Part shown: positions 42,054 to 49,783 of the stretch, one piece after another
Position numbering within the stretch: position 1 is the stretch's first letter
How the letters are laid out: each line of letters starts with the position of its first letter
Assembly (NCBI GenBank): GCA_025765615.1
Contig: JAIVFJ010000047.1
Span: 62,001-126,000 of the forward strand
Direction of reading: 5' to 3'
DNA: 64,000 nt
DNA from: Zopfochytrium polystomum
Taxonomy: Eukaryota; Chytridiomycota; Chytridiomycetes; Chytridiales; Chytridiaceae
The notes under the pieces: generated by a model
Told to the model about the DNA's origin: nothing
What the model saw: only the letters and a program-made list of their open reading frames with translations
The model's database searches: none
Made by a program: the position numbers and the translations under genes

Positions 42054-43589
42054 TCATCTCCCCCTTCTAGGCCTCTTCTGCAACTTGGTGGGGTACCTGG
42101 TCTTGAACTTGAGCAGAAGGTCTTGGCAGTGAGTGAGGTTTGACTCAGGTTCCCAGGTGTTGTCAGCATCTGAGTAACCTTTCCACTTAACAAGGAACTT
42201 GAGTGTCCTTCCAAACCACTTGGCATCCAAGATTTGTTCAACCTCAAATTCCTCCTCACCTTCTACCTCAACTGGAGGAGGAGGAGGAACAACTCTGCCT
42301 GGAATGGAATTGGCCACAAACTTCTCCAAAAGGCTGACATGGAAAACTGGGTGGATCTTCATGGATGCAGGGAGATCCAGCTTGAAGGTGACTGGATTGA
42401 TTTGCTCCAAGATCTTGAAGGGTCCCAACTTGAGGTTGTCTAGCTTGGGACTTGGTCTTTTGGTCTGCAAGTTCTTCCTCATGCCCGGCCAGTAAAAGTC
42501 TCTGGAAACAAGCTCATATGTCTTGTGCTCTCCTGGGTGTCCAGCTGTTGCTGCATCATGCCTTGTCTTGAGTATCTCAAGTTTTTCCTCTTCTTGGCTG
42601 ATTTGAATCTTGTGAGGCTTGGGGTCCTTGGAAATAGCATAGGCCCACACACTGTCAGGAAGCAGTGAAAGGTGTGTCTTGGATGGTGGGGTGAAACCAT
42701 CTCCCCCTTCAGGTGCAAGGTCTGTCCTTCTGTGCTCATCAGCAGTGGGGCTTGAATTGTTGACTGGGAACTGTGATTCTTGAATCTTTGACTGAGGGTT
42801 CTGTTCTTGGCAAAGACTGTGAGCTGTGGAGCTTGAATCTTGAATTTGGACTGTGAACTGTGGTACTTGAATCTTTGACTGTGGGTTCTGTGAACTACAG
42901 ACTTGGCCATGACTGTGAGCTCTATGAGCTGTCCTGGAATCTTGACTATGAACTGTGAACTGTGGAACTTGAGTCTTGGCTGGCTGTGAATCTTGAATCA
43001 AGGGCTTGAGAGCATGAGACTTGGGGGCTTGACTTGAGTTTTGGGTGACTGTTCCGATTGGTGGAGGTTGGACTTGACCAGTGACCCAATCAATGGCAGG
43101 GTTCTGGGTTTGCAGCCATGGTAATCCCAGGATGACAGAGAATGTGGGTGAGCCAAGATCCAATACTTCCAGATTGACCATGGATGGTGGAAAGTCTTGG
43201 ATGTGGAGGTTTAGCTTGGTTTCATGGCTGATTTCCTTGAACAGAGCATGATTGGCAAAGTGGACCTTGAGGGGTGTGGATTTCTTGATCGTAGGAATGG
43301 CACAAGACTTGGCAAGGGTGGCATCAATGATGTTGCAGGATGATCCAGAGTCTATAAGGGCCTTGGTTGTGATGGTTGACTTGGGTGAGAGTTGAATCTT
43401 GACATCCATGGTGAGTTGGTGGGGCTTGGAATCTGAGGTGTTTGTGGTGCTGGTGGTGGTGATGAAACAGGGGCAGCTTGGAGGAGGGTCCAGGGAATTG
43501 CCCCTCAGTGAGCCTGGACCTGGGAGTTTGGGTGCTTCTTCCTTGGGCAGTCCTTGACAGCATGCTCCTTGGAGCCACAGTAAAAACAC
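42054..43589 (-). CDS. Pol derivative: protease plus chromodomain (unit 4)
   Basis: Reads the same as unit 1. Confidence 0.9.
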   Translation of the reverse strand: MFLLWLQGACCQGLPKEEAPKLPGPGSLRGNSLDPPPSCPCFITTTSTTNTSDSKPHQLTMDVKIQLSPKSTITTKALIDSGSSCNIIDATLAKSCAIPTIKKSTPLKVHFANHALFKEISHETKLNLHIQDFPPSMVNLEVLDLGSPTFSVILGLPWLQTQNPAIDWVTGQVQPPPIGTVTQNSSQAPKSHALKPLIQDSQPAKTQVPQFTVHSQDSRTAHRAHSHGQVCSSQNPQSKIQVPQFTVQIQDSSSTAHSLCQEQNPQSKIQESQFPVNNSSPTADEHRRTDLAPEGGDGFTPPSKTHLSLLPDSVWAYAISKDPKPHKIQISQEEEKLEILKTRHDAATAGHPGEHKTYELVSRDFYWPGMRKNLQTKRPSPKLDNLKLGPFKILEQINPVTFKLDLPASMKIHPVFHVSLLEKFVANSIPGRVVPPPPPVEVEGEEEFEVEQILDAKWFGRTLKFLVKWKGYSDADNTWEPESNLTHCQDLLLKFKTRYPTKLQKRPRRGR

Positions 43590-44428
43590 AGTCCCTGCTG
43601 GGCCCTCCTTGCTTTCTCCTCTTGGCTCAGAGGACCCTTAGGAAGTGTCTCAACTGCATCCACTTGCATGGGTTCAGGAACTGTAAGAGCTTGAGGAACT
43701 GGGGTAGGTCTTGATGTAGTTCCTACTTGTCTTTGCTTCAGCCTCTTGGAGTAGAGTCTGTTGTCAATCTTGATGGCAAGGAGAATGTACTCTTCCAAGG
43801 TCTCAGGGATGTGCAGAGACTGGGAGAGCATGTCTTGGATAGACTCATGGAGACCATCATGGTACAGCTCCATCAGAGCTGCATCATTGTATCCAGAGTC
43901 TCTGGCTAGTTGCTTGAATTGGTTGGTGTAGGCCACACAAGATTGCTTTCCTTGCTTGATATGCTTGAGCTTGGATCTTGCTGTCCAAGATGCGTAGGGG
44001 TCACCAAAGGTAGCCTCCAGCCCCTCCCAGAGCTCTTGCAGGGTGGTGGGTGTGCTTGGGAGAGATCTGTACCATGATTGAGCTTGACCAGACAGGAGGG
44101 TGCTTGTGAAAAGAACCTTGACTTGCTCACTGGGAAATCTTGAAGGTTGGAGAAGGATGACATTCTCCACAGTGGCCATGAAGTTCCTAAGGTCTTTGGC
44201 CAGCCCAGTGAACTTGTCAGGGCTGGGAACCTTGGGCTCTCTTGCTTGGTTGGCTTGAGGCAGGGGAAGAGCTTGATGTTCTTGTTGGTGAAGTTGTTGT
44301 TGAAGCTGGTGCTGCTGGTGAAGTACTTGTTCTTGAAGTTGGTGTGTCTGTCTTGAGAGGGCTTGTAATTGGTCCATCAAGGCTTGGAAGGCAGTTGCAT
44401 CAGGGAAGGTGTTGTTTGGGTCAGACAT
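43505..44428 (-). CDS. gag: Gag (unit 4)
   Basis: Protein reads the same as unit 1, but the DNA has one silent change near 44324 (AAGTACTTG instead of AAGGACTTG). This is the only difference I noticed between the four short units. Confidence 0.9.
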   Translation of the reverse strand: MSDPNNTFPDATAFQALMDQLQALSRQTHQLQEQVLHQQHQLQQQLHQQEHQALPLPQANQAREPKVPSPDKFTGLAKDLRNFMATVENVILLQPSRFPSEQVKVLFTSTLLSGQAQSWYRSLPSTPTTLQELWEGLEATFGDPYASWTARSKLKHIKQGKQSCVAYTNQFKQLARDSGYNDAALMELYHDGLHESIQDMLSQSLHIPETLEEYILLAIKIDNRLYSKRLKQRQVGTTSRPTPVPQALTVPEPMQVDAVETLPKGPLSQEEKARRAQQGLCFYCGSKEHAVKDCPRKKHPNSQVQAH

Positions 44429-44468
44429 GATGGCAGAGAGTAGTGGGAGAGGGTGAAGTGAATTATGA

Positions 44469-44831
44469 TGTCAGGAACAGGGCAGGACAGGACAAGGCAG
44501 ACAAGGAACTGAGAGGAGTGATGATTGTATTGGAAACAATAATTCACTTGAGGGATGGGACAGGTCCCCCATCCCCCTTTTATACCTTTTGAGAGTCTTC
44601 CTTGTCAAGACTCAAAGAAGGTTCCAGAAAGAGCAATTAGTAATACAATGATACCAATGATACCAATGACAACAAGACAAGTCAGGAAAGCAAAGAAGGT
44701 TCCAGAAGGTTCCACAAGGTTCCATGAAGGAAAGTTCTAGAAGGTTCCAGAAGGTTCCAGAAGGTTCCACAAGGTTCCATGAAGGAATGTTCTAGAAGGT
44801 TCCAGAGGTTTCCAGAGGGTGATTCATAACA
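44469..44831 (-). repeat. LTR 5 of the array (363 bp), 3' LTR of the full element
   Basis: Distinct variant: ATACCTTTTGAG and five rather than six C beside the TATA box, as in the LTRs of the 7471-11274 element, plus a longer GAAGGTTCCA block. It joins the short units to the full-length internal region. Confidence 0.95.
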
Positions 44832-47800
44832 TCATCTCCCCCTTTTAGGCCTCTTCTGCAACTTGGTGGGGTACCTGGTCTTGAACTTGAGTAGAAGGTC
44901 TTGGCAGTGAGTGAGGTTTGACTCAGGTTCCCAGGTGTTTTCAGCATCTGAGTAACCTTTCCACTTAACAAGGAACTTGAGTGTTCTTCCAAACCACTTG
45001 GCATCCAAGATTTGTTCAACCTCAAATTCCTCTTCACCTTCTACCTCAACTGGAGGAGGAGGAGGAACAACTCTGCCTGGAATGGAATTGGCCACAAACT
45101 TCTCTAAAAGGCTGACATGGAAAACTGGGTGGATCTTCATGGATGCAGGGAGATCCAGCTTGAAGGTGACTGGATTGATTTGCTCCAAGATCTTGAAAGG
45201 ACCCAACTTGAGGTTGTCTAGCTTGGGACTTGGTCTTTTGGTCTGCAAGTTCTTCCTCAGAAGCCAAACTTGCTGACCCACAGCAAGGTCATGGTCCATT
45301 CTGTGAGTGTTGGCAAATCTTGAGGCATCTTCTTGGGCTTGCTTCAGGGTGGAGTCCAGGAAGGAGTTGATGATCTTGAGCTTATGTAAGTGTGAAGCCG
45401 CAGCAGGAGCTTGGACATTGGATAGGGTCTCTTGTCCCAGAAGATCTCCTCTTGGATTGAAGCCATAGGTTGCAAAGAAAGGAGATAGCTGGGTGCTTGA
45501 GTGGAGAGAATTGTTGAGAGCAAATTCTGCCAGTGGAAGGAGGGTGGGCCAATCATCCTGTTGATAGCTGACATAGCACCTCAAATACTGCTCCAGAGTC
45601 TGGTTTGTTCTTTCTGTTTGTCCATCAGTCTGAGGGTGATAAGCAGTTGACAGTTGAGACTTGATTCCAAGGGCTGCTGTGAGTGCTTTCCAAAATTGAG
45701 ATCTGAACTGTGGTCCTCTGTCACTGACGATTGACTGAGGCAGCCCATGGAGCCTGAATATGTGCTGCAAAAACAGGTCTGCTGTTCCTTGTGCATCTAT
45801 ATTCTCAGTGCAGGGGATGAAATGGGCCAACTTTGTCCTTCTGCAGATGACAACAAGGATAGAGTCAAATCCATGGGATGGGGGCAGTTTCACAATGAAG
45901 TCCATGGATATTGATGACCAAGGGCTGATGGCAATTGGGAGGGGCTCCAGAAGTCCATAGGGCTTGTGTCTGCTGGATTTGTTTCTTTGACAGGTTTCAC
46001 AGCTGCTGACATAGTTCTTGATGTACTTCCTCATGCCTGGCCAGTAGAAGTCTCTGGAAACAAGCTCATATGTCTTGTGCTCTCCTGGGTGTCCAGCTGT
46101 TGCTGCATCATGCCTTGTCTTGAGTATCTCAAGTTTTTCCTCTTCTTGGCTGATTTGAATCTTGTGAGGCTTGGGGTCCTTGGAAATAGCATGGGCCCAC
46201 ACACTGTCAGGAAGCAATGAAAGGTGTGTCTTGGATGGTGGGGTGAAACCATCTCCCCCTTCAGGTGCAAGGTCTGTTCTTCTTGACAGGGCATCAGCCA
46301 CAGTGTTAAGGTGGCCAGGAGAATAGCACAGCTTAAAGTCATACTCAGAGAGCAGTTCAGCCCACCTGGCATGCCTCTGCTTGAGCAACCTCCTTGCCCT
46401 GAAGAAGGTGAGGTTCTTGTGATCAGAATAGACAGAGATGCCTTTAGAACCAGCCAAGTAGTGTCTCCAGAATTTGAATGCTTCCACAATTGCAAGCAAC
46501 TCCTTGTCATGGACTGTGTAGTTACACTCAGCACTGTTCAGCTTCCTGGAGTAATATGCCACTGGATGCAGAGGAGCAGAGGGGTCCTGAGAGCTTGGCT
46601 GGGACAGAACAGCGCCAAGGGCATAGTCTGAGGCATCAGTTTCCAAGGTGAAGGGAAGCAGGGGATCCACATGCTTAAGGAGTGGTGCACTTGTGGTTGC
46701 TGTCTTAAGAGCTAGCCAGGCTTGCTCTGCTGCTGGGGTCCATTCAAACTTGGTGGTCTTCTTGGTGAGATCAGTGAGAGGCTTGGCTATGGCAGAATAG
46801 TTGGCAATGAAGGTTCTGTAGAAGTTGCAAAATCCAAGGAAGCTTTGAACATCCTTGATGGAATTTGGAGCCTTCCATTCAAGAATAGTTTGGATCTTGT
46901 CTGGTGCCATGGAGATCCCTTTGTCAGACACAATGAACCCCAAAAACTCAATGGAGGTCTTGTGGAATTCACACTTCTCCAGCTTTGCATAGAGGTGATG
47001 CTGTCTGAGTCTCTCCAAGACAGTCTTGACATGTCCCATATGGCTTGCAGTGTCAGATGAAAATACCAGGATATCATCCAGGTAGACAATGACAAAAAGG
47101 TCCAGAATATCCCTGAAGATGTCATTCATCATGCCTTGGAAAATAGCTGGAGCATTGGTAAGTCCAAAGGGCATAACCAAGTACTCAAAGTGACCGTATT
47201 TGCATCTGAAGGCAGTCTTCCATTGATCCTGGGGCTTAATTCTGACCAAATTGTAGGCACCTCTGAGGTCAATCTTGGAAAATATCCTTGCATGGCTCAG
47301 TTTGTCCAGTAATTCAGAGATGAGAGGCAGTGGATAGCGGTTCTTGACTGTCATCTCATTGAGATCTCTGTAGTCCACACAGGGTCTCAGTCCCCCATCC
47401 TTCTTCTTGACAAAAAAGATGGGAGCTCCAGCTGGTGACTTGGAAGGTTGGATGAATCCCTTGTTCAGCATTTCTTCAATGTATTCTTGGAGGGCCTTGG
47501 CTTCTGGTGGAGAGAGGTGGTACAGTGGCTTGAAAGGTGGGCTGCAAGTTTCATCCTTGAGTGGGATTTCACAGTCATAAGGCCTCTGAGCTGGTAGCAG
47601 GTCTGCCTTGGTCTTGGAAAACACATCAGCATAAGGGAGATATTCTTTTGGTAGCTTGGATGCCAGCAAAAGGTCTGATGGGTCCAGGTTGTCGTGCTCC
47701 TCAGCAGTGGGGCTTGAATTCTTGACTGAGAACTGTGATTCTTGAATCTTTGACTGAGAGTTCTGTTCTTGGCAAAGACTGTGAGCTGTGGAACTTGAAT

Positions 47801-48551
47801 CTTGAATGTGGACTGTGAACTGTGGTACTTGAATCTTTGACTGTGGGTTCTGTGAACAAGAGTCATGGCCATGACTGTGAGCTCTATGAGCTCTACTTGA
47901 ATCTTGACTGTGAACTGTGAACTGTGGAACTTGAGTCTTGGCTGGCTGTGAATCTTGAATCAAGGGCTTGAGAGCATGAGACTTGGGGGCTTGACTTGAG
48001 TTTTGGGTGACTGTTCCGATTGGTGGAGGTTGGACTTGACCAGTGACCCAATCAATGGCAGGGTTCTGGGTTTGCAGCCATGGTAATCCCAGGATGACAG
48101 AGAATGTGGGTGAGCCAAGATCCAATACTTCCAGATTGACCATGGATGGTGGAAAGTCTTGGATGTGGAGGTTTAGCTTGGTTTCATGGCTGATTTCCTT
48201 GAACAGAGCATGATTGGCAAAGTGGACCTTGAGGGGTGTGGATTTCTTGATCGTAGGAATGGCACAAGACTTGGCAAGGGTGGCATCAATGATGTTGCAG
48301 GATGATCCAGAGTCTATAAGGGCCTTGGTTGTGATGGTTGACTTGGGTGAGAGTTGAATCTTGACATCCATGGTGAGTTGGTGGGGCTTGGAATCTGAGG
48401 TGTTTGTGGTGCTGGTGGTGGTGATGAAACAGGGGCAGCTTGGAGGAGGGTCCAGGGAATTGCCCCTCAGTGAGCCTGGACCTGGGAGTTTGGGTGCTTC
48501 TTCCTTGGGCAGTCCTTGACAGCATGCTCCTTGGAGCCACAGTAAAAACAC
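44832..48551 (-). CDS. pol: Full-length Pol polyprotein: PR-RT-RH-IN-chromodomain
   Basis: 1,239 codons without a stop. Protease D at residue about 80 (ALIDSGSSCN); RT with the YLDD box near 490 (VIVYLDDILVFSS); RNase H (LETDASDYALGAVLSQ) and HLNTVADALSRR at its end; integrase HHCC zinc domain (HDAATAGHPGEHKTYE to CETCQ); core D, D and E near 883, 943 and 979; chromodomain in the last 65 residues (FLVKWKGYSDAENTWEPE). The chromodomain after integrase defines a Ty3 chromovirus. The first codon is not ATG; translation is expected by -1 frameshift from gag. All catalytic motifs look intact, so this copy may encode active enzymes. The stop codon touches LTR 5. Confidence 0.95.
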   Translation of the reverse strand: MFLLWLQGACCQGLPKEEAPKLPGPGSLRGNSLDPPPSCPCFITTTSTTNTSDSKPHQLTMDVKIQLSPKSTITTKALIDSGSSCNIIDATLAKSCAIPTIKKSTPLKVHFANHALFKEISHETKLNLHIQDFPPSMVNLEVLDLGSPTFSVILGLPWLQTQNPAIDWVTGQVQPPPIGTVTQNSSQAPKSHALKPLIQDSQPAKTQVPQFTVHSQDSSRAHRAHSHGHDSCSQNPQSKIQVPQFTVHIQDSSSTAHSLCQEQNSQSKIQESQFSVKNSSPTAEEHDNLDPSDLLLASKLPKEYLPYADVFSKTKADLLPAQRPYDCEIPLKDETCSPPFKPLYHLSPPEAKALQEYIEEMLNKGFIQPSKSPAGAPIFFVKKKDGGLRPCVDYRDLNEMTVKNRYPLPLISELLDKLSHARIFSKIDLRGAYNLVRIKPQDQWKTAFRCKYGHFEYLVMPFGLTNAPAIFQGMMNDIFRDILDLFVIVYLDDILVFSSDTASHMGHVKTVLERLRQHHLYAKLEKCEFHKTSIEFLGFIVSDKGISMAPDKIQTILEWKAPNSIKDVQSFLGFCNFYRTFIANYSAIAKPLTDLTKKTTKFEWTPAAEQAWLALKTATTSAPLLKHVDPLLPFTLETDASDYALGAVLSQPSSQDPSAPLHPVAYYSRKLNSAECNYTVHDKELLAIVEAFKFWRHYLAGSKGISVYSDHKNLTFFRARRLLKQRHARWAELLSEYDFKLCYSPGHLNTVADALSRRTDLAPEGGDGFTPPSKTHLSLLPDSVWAHAISKDPKPHKIQISQEEEKLEILKTRHDAATAGHPGEHKTYELVSRDFYWPGMRKYIKNYVSSCETCQRNKSSRHKPYGLLEPLPIAISPWSSISMDFIVKLPPSHGFDSILVVICRRTKLAHFIPCTENIDAQGTADLFLQHIFRLHGLPQSIVSDRGPQFRSQFWKALTAALGIKSQLSTAYHPQTDGQTERTNQTLEQYLRCYVSYQQDDWPTLLPLAEFALNNSLHSSTQLSPFFATYGFNPRGDLLGQETLSNVQAPAAASHLHKLKIINSFLDSTLKQAQEDASRFANTHRMDHDLAVGQQVWLLRKNLQTKRPSPKLDNLKLGPFKILEQINPVTFKLDLPASMKIHPVFHVSLLEKFVANSIPGRVVPPPPPVEVEGEEEFEVEQILDAKWFGRTLKFLVKWKGYSDAENTWEPESNLTHCQDLLLKFKTRYPTKLQKRPKRGR
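44836..44847 (-). promoter_or_regulatory. Polypurine tract
   Basis: AAAAGGGGGAGA in element orientation, four bases before the 3' LTR. This is the usual plus-strand DNA priming site. Confidence 0.75.
48449..48494 (-). promoter_or_regulatory. -1 ribosomal frameshift signal between gag and pol
   Basis: CCCAAAC (48488-48494, minus strand) sits in the zero frame as C-CCA-AAC, near gag codon 300. A 5-base spacer follows, then an 8-bp perfect stem GGTCCAGG/CCTGGACC (48475-48482 with 48449-48456). Slipping one base back enters the pol frame (KLPGPGSLRGN). The gag stop lies within the hairpin loop. Confidence 0.75.
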
Positions 48552-49390
48552 AGTCCCTGCTGGGCCCTCCTTGCTTTCTCCTCTTGGCTCAGAGGACCCT
48601 TAGGAAGTGTCTCAACTGCATCCACTTGCATGGGTTCAGGAACTGTAAGAGCTTGAGGAACTGGGGTAGGTCTTGATGTAGTTCCTACTTGTCTTTGCTT
48701 CAGCCTCTTGGAGTAGAGTCTGTTGTCAATCTTGATGGCAAGGAGAATGTACTCTTCCAAGGTCTCAGGGATGTGCAGAGACTGGGAGAGCATGTCTTGG
48801 ATAGACTCATGGAGACCATCATGGTACAGCTCCATCAGAGCTGCATCATTGTATCCAGAGTCTCTGGCTAGTTGCTTGAATTGGTTGGTGTAGGCCACAC
48901 AAGATTGCTTTCCTTGCTTGATATGCTTGAGCTTGGATCTTGCTGTCCAAGATGCGTAGGGGTCACCAAAGGTAGCCTCCAGCCCCTCCCAGAGCTCTTG
49001 CAGGGTGGTGGGTGTGCTTGGGAGAGATCTGTACCATGATTGAGCTTGACCAGACAGGAGGGTGCTTGTGAAAAGAACCTTGACTTGCTCACTGGGAAAT
49101 CTTGAAGGTTGGAGAAGGATGACATTCTCCACAGTGGCCATGAAGTTCCTAAGGTCTTTGGCCAGCCCAGTGAACTTGTCAGGGCTGGGAACCTTGGGCT
49201 CTCTTGCTTGGTTGGCTTGAGGCAGGGGAAGAGCTTGATGTTCTTGTTGGTGAAGTTGTTGTTGAAGCTGGTGCTGCTGGTGAAGGACTTGTTCTTGAAG
49301 TTGGTGTGTCTGTCTTGAGAGGGCTTGTAATTGGTCCATCAAGGCTTGGAAGGCAGTTGCATCAGGGAAGGTGTTGTTTGGGTCAGACAT
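48467..49390 (-). CDS. gag: Gag (full-length element)
   Basis: 307 residues from ATG 49390, reading the same as the gag of the deleted units. Gln-rich coiled coil, Gag domain and one CCHC knuckle are present. It overlaps pol by 85 bases in the -1 frame. Confidence 0.92.
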   Translation of the reverse strand: MSDPNNTFPDATAFQALMDQLQALSRQTHQLQEQVLHQQHQLQQQLHQQEHQALPLPQANQAREPKVPSPDKFTGLAKDLRNFMATVENVILLQPSRFPSEQVKVLFTSTLLSGQAQSWYRSLPSTPTTLQELWEGLEATFGDPYASWTARSKLKHIKQGKQSCVAYTNQFKQLARDSGYNDAALMELYHDGLHESIQDMLSQSLHIPETLEEYILLAIKIDNRLYSKRLKQRQVGTTSRPTPVPQALTVPEPMQVDAVETLPKGPLSQEEKARRAQQGLCFYCGSKEHAVKDCPRKKHPNSQVQAH

Positions 49391-49417
49391 GATGGCAGAG
49401 AGTAGTGGGAGAGGGTG

Positions 49418-49428
49418 AAGTGAATTAT
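49418..49428 (-). promoter_or_regulatory. Self-primer binding site (PBS)
   Basis: ATAATTCACTT in element orientation, two bases inside the 5' LTR end. It is the exact complement of AAGTGAATTAT at 49501-49511, just downstream of the LTR TATA box. There is no TGG start, so an ordinary tRNA primer is not suggested. Confidence 0.75.
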
Positions 49429-49538
49429 GATGTCAGGAACAGGGCAGGACAGGACAAGGCAGACAAGGAACTGAGAGGAGTGATGATTGTATTGGAAACA
49501 ATAATTCACTTGAGGGATGGGACAGGTCCCCCCATCCC

Positions 49539-49547
49539 CCTTTTATA
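49539..49547 (-). promoter_or_regulatory. LTR TATA box
   Basis: TATAAAAGG in element orientation. The self-complementary AAGTGAATTAT starts 36 bases downstream at 49511, a sensible transcription start point. Confidence 0.75.
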
Positions 49548-49656
49548 CTTTTGAGAGTCTTCCTTGTCAAGACTCAAAGAAAGTTCCAGAAAGAGCAATT
49601 AGTAATACAATGATACCAATGATACCAATGACAACAAGACAAGTCAGGAAAGCAAA

Positions 49657-49754
49657 GAAGGTTCCAGAAGGTTCCACAAGGTTCCATGAAGGAATGTTCT
49701 AGAAGGTTCCAGAAGGTTCCAGAAGGTTCCATGAAGGAATGTTCTAGAAGGTTC
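49657..49754 (-). promoter_or_regulatory. Heat-shock-element cluster in LTR U3
   Basis: Alternating GAA/TTC units at exact 5-bp spacing: four units at 49657-49674, eight continuous units at 49692-49729 and four at 49737-49754. This matches the heat-shock factor consensus nGAAnnTTCn. It lies about 110-210 bp upstream of the TATA box in element orientation. Confidence 0.7.
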
Positions 49755-49783
49755 CAGAGGTTTCCAGAGGGTGATTCATAACA

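Larger units (their letters stand above)
33394..49783 (-). mobile_element. Tandem LTR-retrotransposon array (6 LTRs, 5 internal regions)
   Basis: LTR-internal-LTR-internal... on the minus strand. Four internal regions of 2,415 bp repeat with a period of 2,769 bp (pol ORFs end at 33747, 36516, 39285 and 42054), followed by one internal region of 4,599 bp (44832-49430). Only the extreme ends are flanked by the target duplication ACTTT (33389-33393 and 49784-49788), so the whole array occupies one insertion site. The four short internals look identical apart from one silent base in the fourth gag (near 44324). The site is in a coding exon of the NLR-like gene, in the same orientation. Confidence 0.95.
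49431..49783 (-). repeat. LTR 6 of the array (353 bp), 5' LTR of the full element
   Basis: Right outer LTR, reading the same as LTR 1. In element orientation it starts TGTTATGAATC and ends CCTGACA. Confidence 0.95.

Noticed and set aside
48540..48560. TTTTTAC as the slippery site at the start of the pol frame
   Set aside because: It does not fit X-XXY-YYZ in the gag frame. CCCAAAC 50-60 bases downstream fits exactly and has a hairpin.
33892..49392. Repeated plus-strand open frames (60-99 codons) throughout the array
   Set aside because: They are antisense shadows of gag and pol and contain no domain of their own.
49418..49430. tRNA-primed PBS
   Set aside because: The sequence after the 5' LTR does not begin TGG and matches the LTR's own leader instead.
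33394..49783. Regular 2,769-bp period suggesting a satellite or CRISPR-like array
   Set aside because: Each period is a complete LTR plus gag/pol derivative; there are no spacers between short repeats.
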